DNA from: an uncultured Bacteroidales bacterium
GTDB lineage: Bacteria > Bacteroidota > Bacteroidia > Bacteroidales > F082
DNA length: 64,000 nt
NCBI GenBank assembly: GCA_946407975.1
Contig: CAMJQC010000001.1
Location: 1-64,000 of the forward strand
Direction of reading: 5' to 3'
The first letter of the stretch is position 1; the number at the start of each line of letters is the position of its first letter. A program made the translations under genes and the position numbers. Below the pieces are notes generated by a model that saw only the letters and a program-made list of their open reading frames with translations, made no database searches and was not told the DNA's origin. Shown piece after piece: positions 54,608 to 62,374 of the stretch.

Positions 54608-56977
54608 ATGAAAAAACTAACTTTGACCCTTTGCCTCCTCGCTGCCCTCGGCAGCCTCATGGCCGGCCCCGTCGACCAACAGAAGGCACAAAGACTGGGT
54701 GCCAAATTCTTGAGCACCACTGCTGTCGCCCAGCGTAATGCTGACGTGCAGCTCAACCTGGTGGCAACGGCCATCGACATGCAACGTGGCGGTACCGATT
54801 ACTACGTGTTCAACGTCAGTAACGGCGAAGGCTTCGTCATCGTGGCCGGCGACGACCGCGTGAAGCCCATCCTTGCCTACTCTACCACGGGCAAATACAA
54901 CCCCAACGACGTGGCTGAAGGCTTCCAATTCACCCTCGACGGCTTCCGCCAAGAGATCCAATACATGCGCGAGCACAACATCAGCGCCACGCCCGACATC
55001 GTGGCTGAATGGAAACAGGTAAGCGAAAAAGGCAGCCTCAGCCGCAGCGGACAGACACGCGCCGTGGTCGACCAACTTTGCCAAACCCTCTGGAACCAAA
55101 ACTTCCCTTGGAACAGCCAATGCCCTGAAGACACCACGGGCAGCGGCGGCCACGTCTACGCCGGCTGCGTAGCCACCGCCATGGGACAGGTGATGAAGTT
55201 CTGGGATTGGCCTGCCACAGGCACCGGTTCGCACACCTACAACCCTCAAGGCTATGCCCAACAAACCGCCAACTTCGGTGAGACCGAGTACCACTTTGAG
55301 CTGATGCCCAACGTGCTCGACTCGACCAGCACCGAAGACGACTACTACTACATCGCCCAATTCCTGCACCACTGCGGCATCGCCGTCGACATGCAATACA
55401 GCGGCGACGGCAGCGGCGCCTACTCCGAAGATGTGCCCGACGCCTTGCGCAACTATTTCCGCTACACCTGCGACGACCACATCACCAACTACGGTGGCTG
55501 GTGGCCGGGCATGGGTTACACCAACGAAGAGTGGGCCCAGATGCTAAAGGACGGCGGCTTGGACGAAGGCCTTCCGCTCTACTACAGCGGTCAAGATGAC
55601 GATTTTCAAGGTGGTCACGCCTACGTGGTTGACGGCTACGACGAGAACGACTACTTCCACTACAACTGGGGCTGGAGCGGTCGCGACAACGCCTGGTGCC
55701 CCATCGGCGCCGCCAACACCACCCGCTACCACTTCAACACGATGGTGGGCTTCACCGGCCACATCATCCCTGCCAACGACACCTATTACTCGCGCCCCGA
55801 CAGCGTGGCTAATATGGCCGTGCTCGAAAACGCCGACTTCAACGGTGTCCGCCTCAGCTGGACCAACCCCACGCTCGACCTCAACGGCAACGAACTCACC
55901 AGCATCACCTCGGTGACTATCCGCCGCAACGGTGAAGTCATCGCCGAACTGACCGATGCCCAAGTGGGTGCCGACATGGAATACCAAGACAATGGTCTTG
56001 AACCCGGTCTCTACGAATACGCCATTTACGTGACCAACGAAGCCGGCATCAGCCGCACCACCTACCGCAGCGTGCTCGTCGGCGAGAAATGCAATGTCGT
56101 CTTCCAACTCCACGACGAGGGTGGCAACGGCTGGAAAGGCGCCGCCATCAGCGTGACCTCCGAGAGCGGACAACGCATCGCCATCGTTACGATGACCGAG
56201 GGCTCAGACTTGGTTGTTGACCTTCCTTTGCTGCGCGGCAACCTCAACTTCATATGGAACCACGGCTGGTATCATGCCTACGAAGAGCACGACACCGACT
56301 TTGAATGCTCGTTTTCCGTCCTAGACTATGCTGGCAACGAACTTTTCACCAGCAGCGAACTTGAAGACGGCATCTTCATGACCTACGAGAACAACTGCGA
56401 GGAAGTTCCGCTGGCCTGCTATCCTGTTAAAAACCTTGAAGGCGAATACCAATGGCATGATGACGAAGAGTATGGTGCCTATATCTCATGGAATCGCCCC
56501 GACATCACAGCCAACCTGCATCACTTCAAAGTGCTTCGCTCAACAGGAGCTTACAAGGACGAGGTACTCGTCGCTGAAATCCCTTACGATGGCAACAATA
56601 GCTACGAGTACTTCGACAATACATACGATTTGATTCAAAGCGAATTCGTCTACTACTCTGTCAACTGCGTTTATATTCGTGGAGAAGAGCAATGCGAATC
56701 GGAATGGAGGGATGTGGGGTTCTGGATCACCGATATCGAAGAGAATACTGATGAAAGCATCAATGTCTATCCCAACCCGACCAACGGTCTGCTCAACATC
56801 GAAGGCCAAGGCGCGATGCGCATCAACGTCAGCAACCTCGTGGGCCAAAAACTCATGGAGACGGAAGTTGAAGGCAACTCCGTCCTCGACTTGAGCCGCT
56901 TCGAATCGGGCATATACATCCTCAGCATCAAGACCGAAAACGGGTTTGTCGTCCGCAAGGTCAATGTACTAAAATAA
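54608..56977 (+). CDS. C10 family cysteine protease with T9SS sorting domain
   Basis: 789 residues. Signal peptide to about A19; an inhibitory propeptide of the Spi type (about 20-150); C10 (streptopain/interpain-like) protease core with the catalytic Cys in YAGCVATAMGQV (C187) and the catalytic His in GGHAYVVDGYD (H337), followed by YNWGWSG. Two fibronectin-type or Ig-like modules follow (about 400-490 and 615-700). The last 70 residues (720-789) form a type A T9SS sorting tail: VYPNPTNGLLNI...SGIYILSI...RKVNVLK. The product should be secreted across the outer membrane and cleaved there. Codon use is more GC-rich than in neighbours (many GGC, GCC, AAC), possibly high expression. Confidence 0.94.
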   Translation: MKKLTLTLCLLAALGSLMAGPVDQQKAQRLGAKFLSTTAVAQRNADVQLNLVATAIDMQRGGTDYYVFNVSNGEGFVIVAGDDRVKPILAYSTTGKYNPNDVAEGFQFTLDGFRQEIQYMREHNISATPDIVAEWKQVSEKGSLSRSGQTRAVVDQLCQTLWNQNFPWNSQCPEDTTGSGGHVYAGCVATAMGQVMKFWDWPATGTGSHTYNPQGYAQQTANFGETEYHFELMPNVLDSTSTEDDYYYIAQFLHHCGIAVDMQYSGDGSGAYSEDVPDALRNYFRYTCDDHITNYGGWWPGMGYTNEEWAQMLKDGGLDEGLPLYYSGQDDDFQGGHAYVVDGYDENDYFHYNWGWSGRDNAWCPIGAANTTRYHFNTMVGFTGHIIPANDTYYSRPDSVANMAVLENADFNGVRLSWTNPTLDLNGNELTSITSVTIRRNGEVIAELTDAQVGADMEYQDNGLEPGLYEYAIYVTNEAGISRTTYRSVLVGEKCNVVFQLHDEGGNGWKGAAISVTSESGQRIAIVTMTEGSDLVVDLPLLRGNLNFIWNHGWYHAYEEHDTDFECSFSVLDYAGNELFTSSELEDGIFMTYENNCEEVPLACYPVKNLEGEYQWHDDEEYGAYISWNRPDITANLHHFKVLRSTGAYKDEVLVAEIPYDGNNSYEYFDNTYDLIQSEFVYYSVNCVYIRGEEQCESEWRDVGFWITDIEENTDESINVYPNPTNGLLNIEGQGAMRINVSNLVGQKLMETEVEGNSVLDLSRFESGIYILSIKTENGFVVRKVNVLK

Positions 56978-57000
56978 AAATAGACTAAGAAATCTTTCCT

Positions 57001-57024
57001 AAAAGCGGCTCCGGCCGCTTTTTT
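57001..57024 (+). terminator. terminator of the C10 protease gene
   Basis: AAAAGCGGC-TCCG-GCCGCTTTT followed by more T, 24 bp after the stop codon. Confidence 0.85.
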
Positions 57025-57026
57025 CA

Positions 57027-57034
57027 TATCTTTG
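57027..57034 (+). promoter_or_regulatory. -7 promoter box of the PhzF-like gene
   Basis: TATCTTTG, 18 bp before the ATG at 57053. An apparent TTG start at 57032 lies within the box. The box directly abuts the preceding terminator. Confidence 0.6.
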
Positions 57035-57052
57035 CCTGCAAAATCAAAAACG

Positions 57053-57907
57053 ATGGAGTATTATATCGTCGATGCCTTCACCGACCAACTGTTTGGCGGC
57101 AACCCTGCCAGCGTGGTATTGTTGGGCCGTTCCGACTTCCCTGATGCAGAGGCCATGCGTCGCATCGCGGCAGAATTCCGTTATTCAGAAACGGCTTTCG
57201 TAAGACAAAATGAAGACGGTTCTTTCAGCATCCGTTATTTCACGCCTGTCCACGAGGTGCCGCTTTGCGGCCATGCCACCATCGCCACTTTCGGTGTGCT
57301 ATATCATAAAGGCATCGTCGCCGAAGGGCAGAACCGCCTGATTCGGACCTTATCAGGTCCTCTCAACGCCGTCAGTGGGCAAAACGTGATGATGCAAATG
57401 GCTACTCCACAGATTGTAGGGACTATTGAAGGCAAAATGACGGAACGTCTCTGCCGTCTCATGGGTTTGAAAGAAAAGCCGGCTTTGCCCATACAAATCG
57501 TCAGCACCGGTTTACCCGACATCATGCTGCCCATAGCCGATGTGGAGACTTTGCAGAACCTCAGTCCCGACATGGCCGCATTGAGTCGGTTAAGCGAAGA
57601 AACGCAAACCGTCAGTGTTCACGCTTTCGCTTTGACCGACGACGACATCACGGCCCATGTCCGCGACTTTGCCCCAGCCTATGGCGTCGATGAAGAATCG
57701 GCCACTGGCACTGCCAATGCCGCGCTGACGTATTACCTTTACCACAATCATCTCATCACCTCTCCCGCACGATGCACCTTCCTGCAAGGCGAAGCCATGA
57801 AACGGCCATCAAAGATTGCCACCACCTTAGAAGTCATTGATAAACAATGTGACATCTGGGTGGGTGGCCCAAGCAGAATTGTAGCGAAAGGAGATCTGTA
57901 TCTATAA
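57053..57907 (+). CDS. PhzF family isomerase
   Basis: 284 residues, the double hot-dog PhzF fold (diaminopimelate-epimerase-like). Conserved parts: YYIVDAFTDQLFGGNPASVV, the glutamate in FRYSETAFV (general acid/base), RYFTPVHEVPLCGHATIA, and GVDEESATGTANAAL. Only PhzF itself acts in phenazine synthesis; no other phenazine genes are present, so this is a generic isomerase of unknown substrate. It stands alone between two unrelated genes. Confidence 0.88.
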   Translation: MEYYIVDAFTDQLFGGNPASVVLLGRSDFPDAEAMRRIAAEFRYSETAFVRQNEDGSFSIRYFTPVHEVPLCGHATIATFGVLYHKGIVAEGQNRLIRTLSGPLNAVSGQNVMMQMATPQIVGTIEGKMTERLCRLMGLKEKPALPIQIVSTGLPDIMLPIADVETLQNLSPDMAALSRLSEETQTVSVHAFALTDDDITAHVRDFAPAYGVDEESATGTANAALTYYLYHNHLITSPARCTFLQGEAMKRPSKIATTLEVIDKQCDIWVGGPSRIVAKGDLYL

Positions 57908-57937
57908 AAAAACGAGGCTGATTCAAATCAGCCTCGT
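57905..57937 (-). terminator. terminator of the GH92-phosphofructokinase operon
   Basis: ACGAGGCTGAT-TCAA-ATCAGCCTCGT, perfect 11-bp stem; on the minus strand it is followed by seven T. It overlaps the end of the PhzF-like gene. Confidence 0.85.
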
Positions 57938-57957
57938 CTCATTTCCAGCCTAAAGCC

Positions 57958-59175
57958 TTACCATTTCAAGATCTTCTTGAAGTCGTATTCTTCAGGATTC
58001 GGCAGATAGGCCTTTGCGGCTTCGTAGTCGGCAGGACCGACATACTGCAGTCCTTCGTTGAAAATCAACTCGGCCTTAGGACCATTCAGATTCACCAGAC
58101 GCGGCTTGATCTTGCCGTTCTCATCCTCCACATCCTTCAGATATAGCGGCAGGATTTCTCCCTTAGGATTGGTCGTGACCATAGCGCCGCTTACGCCTTT
58201 GTCGAAAAGTTTCTTCACGCCATAACCGAGCAAAGAACAATAGGTCAAGTCGTAGCCATTAGGCTCCACGCAACGGATGCCATACCCGATTTCGACCGGG
58301 CGGCTCTTGACGTTAAGGCCAAGCAGCTTCAGCCGTTGCTGTAGCAGCAGGTTGAAGATGTGCGCCTTACTGACATTGCCGAGTTCAGGATGACCATGTT
58401 CGTCGTATGTGAAGGCCACACCCGACTTCTCGATTTCTTCGTCTGACATGAAGTGGAACACACCCTCGCTGATGATGACTACGCCATAGTTGACACCTAA
58501 GAGCTTGCGTTTTACTATAGAACTGACTACCAGCTTGATAATGGCATCGAAGGTCACCTCTGCCTTGTTAAACATCTCGGGGATGATCACCATCGGGCAG
58601 TGGCAGGCCGAAGTCATGCCGAAGGCGAGGTGTCCCGCCTCACGGCCCATGGCAGAGACCACGAACCAGTTGCCGCTGGTGCGGGCATCTTCATAGATGG
58701 TCTGCACCAAATGCACAGCGGCATCCTTGGCGGAATAGTAGCCAAAGGTCGGGCTGCCTTCAGGCAACGGCAGGTCGTTGTCGATGGTCTTTGGAACGTG
58801 GATATTCTGGATGGGGAAACCACTGTTGGCCAAGAACTTCGAGATGCGGTTGGCCGTAGAAGCAGTGTCGTCGCCGCCAATGGTGACAAGCAACTTGATG
58901 TTGTTCTTCACGAAGAACTCGGTGTTGAACTCTTCGTTCTTCGGTTTGTAACGGCTCATCTTCAAGGCCGAGCCGCCCTGCTTGAGGATGGCATCGGCAT
59001 AGAGGAAGTCCATCTCGACCACATCGGGGTTGGGTTTGAACAGGTTCTTGTAGCCTTCGTTGAGGCCGAGTACGCGATAACCGTCCTTGAGGAAGGTCTT
59101 TGCCACAGTACTGATTACCGTGTTGATTCCAGGTGCCGGACCGCCGCCAGCTAAAATCACAATTGCATTTTTCAT
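57958..59175 (-). CDS. pyrophosphate-type 6-phosphofructokinase
   Basis: 405 residues. PFK fold with N-terminal GGGPAPGIN, GGDDTASTA at 100-108 and PKTIDND at 128-134. The Asp after GGD (where ATP enzymes have Gly) and the Lys in PKTIDND (where ATP enzymes have Gly) mark the PPi-dependent type, which works reversibly. The start at the ATG (59175) is chosen over an upstream TTG. The GH92 gene lies 25 bp upstream on the same strand, so the two are probably co-transcribed. Assignment of the phosphoryl donor rests on these two residues only. Confidence 0.88.
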   Translation of the reverse strand: MKNAIVILAGGGPAPGINTVISTVAKTFLKDGYRVLGLNEGYKNLFKPNPDVVEMDFLYADAILKQGGSALKMSRYKPKNEEFNTEFFVKNNIKLLVTIGGDDTASTANRISKFLANSGFPIQNIHVPKTIDNDLPLPEGSPTFGYYSAKDAAVHLVQTIYEDARTSGNWFVVSAMGREAGHLAFGMTSACHCPMVIIPEMFNKAEVTFDAIIKLVVSSIVKRKLLGVNYGVVIISEGVFHFMSDEEIEKSGVAFTYDEHGHPELGNVSKAHIFNLLLQQRLKLLGLNVKSRPVEIGYGIRCVEPNGYDLTYCSLLGYGVKKLFDKGVSGAMVTTNPKGEILPLYLKDVEDENGKIKPRLVNLNGPKAELIFNEGLQYVGPADYEAAKAYLPNPEEYDFKKILKW

Positions 59176-59200
59176 TTTGTATGTCAATTAATTATGTTTG

Positions 59201-62173
59201 TTATTCAATAATCAGTTCGTCGCAGAAGATCCAGGCTTTCTGCCCAGCGCCTACATGGCCTTCAGGACAGGTGCCAATGGTCTTTGCCACCATCTTCACA
59301 TAACGCGCCTCGGTGCGCGGCCTCACCTCCATCTCTTGGACAAAAGCACCGTCGGCATCCACAGGCACCTCGTTCTTCACCTTGCCCACGCTACGGAAAT
59401 TACGGCCATCGTCGCTGATGAAATACGCTACCTCGGTGGGCATCCAAATCCAAGAGTATATCTCCTGCAGGAAACTGCCAGCCAATCGGTTGATGCGCTT
59501 CGGAACACCCAAGTCGACGGTGGCGACGAGGTCGACACCGTAATAGCCTTGCCACGAGCCTGTTCGGAAGTTTTCACCACCACGCTTGTGGTCGATCAAG
59601 GCCTTAAGACCTCCTGCTTCATATTGCTCGTTATACTTGTTTTCGAGTTTCACGGAACGGCCGGCGTCGATGAGATAGTAATGCATCTCGATGGCTTTGC
59701 TCCATCGGCCATCCTGAAGGGCGGCGGCGATGATGTCGGTCGACTCCTTCAAACAGATAGGCTGTTCGTAGAGCAGGCTGTTTTCGTTAGGTTGCGTGCC
59801 GTCAACGGTATAGTAGATCTTCGTGCCCTCTAGAGGATGGCTCATGCTCACCATGATGCTGTCAAAGAAAGTGTCGGAGTTGGCGTTGATGGTAGGCACC
59901 ACGACGATGCTCTCGCCAGGGATGCGCACCACGGGGCAGTCTTCCGGCTGCGTAGCCCACTTCGAATCGGGTTTGGCCGTCATGGTGAACTCCAGCTTGC
60001 CACCCGCCAACACCTCGTCAAAGTAAATGAAGCTTCGGCTTAAAGGCCTGCCGTTCAGTTTCACGGACTTCACATAGCAGTTTTGGTCGCTCAGATGCTT
60101 TGCAACGACTTCAAAGGTATTGCCGTTTTCAAGTTTCAAGCTGGCTTGTGGAAAACGCGGGATGCCCAGCACAAAGTAACCCGAAGCCGGCGTGGCAGGA
60201 TAGAATCCCAGCGCGGAAAACACGCCCCAGGCCGACATCTGTCCGCAGTCTTCGTTGCCTGCATAACCGTCAGGACGGTCCGTATAGAAGTCGTCCATGA
60301 CCTGCTTCACATAGTGTTGCGTCTTGGCGGGCTCACCGACGAAGTTGAACATATAGACGGTGTTGTGACTCGGCTCGTTGCCATGGGCATACTGACCGAT
60401 AAGGCCCGTGATATCGGGTTGTTCACGGCCCGTAAGTGCTGTAGAGGCATTGAAAAGACCATCCAGTTTGGCGGCATAGGCGTCGCGTCCGCCCATCAAA
60501 TCGATATGTCCATTCACATCCTGAGGGACGAAGAAACCATATTGGTAAGAGTTGGCTTCCGTCAGGGTGAAATTGACTTGTGCCGGATCGAAAGGCGTCA
60601 TCCAGCCGCCATTGCGACGGCCTTGGAAGAACTGGTTCTCCGGGTTATAGATATTTTTGTAAGCTTGTGCTCTCTTATAGAACTCTTCAGCGATGTCGGT
60701 CTTGCCCATATCCTCCGCCATGCGGGCGATGCACCAGTCATCGTAGGCATACTCTAAGGTCTTGGAGACGGCTTCGCCTTCCACATCGATCGGGATGTAG
60801 CCGAACTTGCGATAGGCTCCCATACCGCGGAAATCCATGTTAGCGCTGTTCACCATCGCTTCAAGGGCTTTCTCCGTATCGAAGTCACGGATGCCGGCAA
60901 AATAAGCATCGGCAATGACGGGGATAGCGTGGTTTCCGATCATGCAATAGGTCTCGTTGGCGGCAAGCTCCCAAATAGGCAACATGTGATGCGGGTTCTT
61001 CTCATACTTGTCGATGAAGGTATTGATGAAGTCGAGGGTGCGCTCGCGCTGCATCAGGTTGAAGAGCGGATGCAGGCTGCGGAAGGTGTCCCACAAGGAG
61101 AAGACGGTATAGACAGGTTTCTCCGACTGATGTACCTGCAAATCGTGGCCACGGTAACGGCCGTCGGCATCGGAATAGAGATTAGGTGCGATTAAGGTAT
61201 GATATAAAGCGGTATAGAAGACCGTATTGTCAGAATCCTTACCACCAGCCACCTCGTAACGGTTCAGTTCCTTCTGCCATTTGTCATAGGCGTTCTGCCG
61301 CATAGCATCGAAATCGAAGTTTGCCTCCGTTAATTCAGCATTAAGATTGTTTTTGGCACCCTCGACATCGACAGCCGAAAGGGCAAGGCGCATCACAATC
61401 TGTTCGCCTTCCTCGGTATCGAAATCAAAAACGGCCTTCAGCTGGTCGCTCTCGGCGGAGAGATTTTGAGAAGGATTCCCCTTCACAAACAAGGTATGGC
61501 TCTTAAACGGCTTTGAGAATTCAGCATAGAAATAAAGGTATTGGTCCTGAGCCCAGTCTTGGGTGCGGCGGAAACCGCTGACAGCGTTCTCGCCTTCCAC
61601 CTGGAGCGAAGAGGTATAGACAAACTCGTCGTCGACGCCTTCCACCATATCGATAAACACATGGGAGGCATCCGACTTCGGAAACGTGCAGCGCATCATG
61701 CCAGTACGGTCGCCAGCAGTGAGCTCGACCTTAACAGCATAGTCATCCAAGAGGACCGAATAATAACCCGCCTTAGCCTGTTCGTTTTCGTGGCTGAAAG
61801 CAGAGCGATAGCCTGACCGGGTGTCTTCTTCATCCCCTTTGTCAAGTTTTACCTCGCCCACGATCGGCATAAAACGAAAATCGCCCAGGTCGGCGCAGCC
61901 CGTACCACTGAGATGGGTGGTGCTGAAACCGAGAATGGTGTTATCGGAGATATGATAACCCGAGCAGCCGTCCCAGTCGTTCATACGGGTGTCGGGGCTG
62001 AACTGCACCATGCCGAAAGGCACCGTGGCGCCAGGGAAAGTGTGACCATGGCCACCTGTACCGATAAAAGGATCGACACAGGAAGCAGGATCTGCCACAG
62101 GTTCATAGTTCTTTTCTGTCTGACAGGCAGCCAAAAGCAAAAGGAGTAAAGAAAAAATAACGAGTCTTTTCAT
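59201..62173 (-). CDS. GH92 alpha-mannosidase lipoprotein
   Basis: 990 residues, lipoprotein (lipobox LLAAC, C17). The GH92 N-terminal beta-sandwich starts with VDPFIGTGGHGHTFPGATVP, and GMVQFSPDT follows. The (alpha/alpha)6 catalytic part holds GNEDCGQMSAWGVFSALGFYP. GH92 enzymes are Ca-dependent inverting exo-alpha-mannosidases that trim host or yeast mannans. The C-terminus adds a chitobiase-type domain (YYTVDGTQPNENSL) and a discoidin-like domain (WQGYYGVDLVATVDLG), the same two module types as in the GH20 enzyme at 16426-18777. The start at 62173 gives the signal peptide; the longer frame adds 11 residues. Confidence 0.94.
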   Translation of the reverse strand: MKRLVIFSLLLLLLAACQTEKNYEPVADPASCVDPFIGTGGHGHTFPGATVPFGMVQFSPDTRMNDWDGCSGYHISDNTILGFSTTHLSGTGCADLGDFRFMPIVGEVKLDKGDEEDTRSGYRSAFSHENEQAKAGYYSVLLDDYAVKVELTAGDRTGMMRCTFPKSDASHVFIDMVEGVDDEFVYTSSLQVEGENAVSGFRRTQDWAQDQYLYFYAEFSKPFKSHTLFVKGNPSQNLSAESDQLKAVFDFDTEEGEQIVMRLALSAVDVEGAKNNLNAELTEANFDFDAMRQNAYDKWQKELNRYEVAGGKDSDNTVFYTALYHTLIAPNLYSDADGRYRGHDLQVHQSEKPVYTVFSLWDTFRSLHPLFNLMQRERTLDFINTFIDKYEKNPHHMLPIWELAANETYCMIGNHAIPVIADAYFAGIRDFDTEKALEAMVNSANMDFRGMGAYRKFGYIPIDVEGEAVSKTLEYAYDDWCIARMAEDMGKTDIAEEFYKRAQAYKNIYNPENQFFQGRRNGGWMTPFDPAQVNFTLTEANSYQYGFFVPQDVNGHIDLMGGRDAYAAKLDGLFNASTALTGREQPDITGLIGQYAHGNEPSHNTVYMFNFVGEPAKTQHYVKQVMDDFYTDRPDGYAGNEDCGQMSAWGVFSALGFYPATPASGYFVLGIPRFPQASLKLENGNTFEVVAKHLSDQNCYVKSVKLNGRPLSRSFIYFDEVLAGGKLEFTMTAKPDSKWATQPEDCPVVRIPGESIVVVPTINANSDTFFDSIMVSMSHPLEGTKIYYTVDGTQPNENSLLYEQPICLKESTDIIAAALQDGRWSKAIEMHYYLIDAGRSVKLENKYNEQYEAGGLKALIDHKRGGENFRTGSWQGYYGVDLVATVDLGVPKRINRLAGSFLQEIYSWIWMPTEVAYFISDDGRNFRSVGKVKNEVPVDADGAFVQEMEVRPRTEARYVKMVAKTIGTCPEGHVGAGQKAWIFCDELIIE

Positions 62174-62203
62174 TTTAGAGGTCTTATTAAGTGAATATAA
62201 ATG

Positions 62204-62211
62204 CAAAACTA
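62204..62211 (-). promoter_or_regulatory. -7 promoter box of the GH92-PFK operon
   Basis: TAGTTTTG on the minus strand, 30 bp before the start at 62173; it rules out the longer start at 62206. Confidence 0.5.
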
Positions 62212-62318
62212 CAAATAAATCGTTCTGATTCTGAAAAGCATCAAAAAAGAAAATTCAAAAAACATGGGAAAAAATCGAAACATCAAATCAAAAAAAACAT
62301 GCTTTTCATTTTTTTTGT

Positions 62319-62326
62319 TATTTTTG
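62319..62326 (+). promoter_or_regulatory. -7 promoter box of the Asp-box protein gene
   Basis: TATTTTTG, 48 bp before the ATG at 62375. Confidence 0.55.
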
Positions 62327-62374
62327 CAATCATAAATTGAATACTCATCTTATTATCAATCTAACTAATCAACA

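Noticed and set aside
54617..55480. 287-codon open frame on the minus strand
   Set aside because: Antisense shadow of the C10 protease, produced by its C-rich third codon positions; composition is Val/Ala/Gly-rich nonsense.
57053..57907. Phenazine biosynthesis cluster
   Set aside because: Only a PhzF-family protein is present, with no other phenazine genes; the family is broad.
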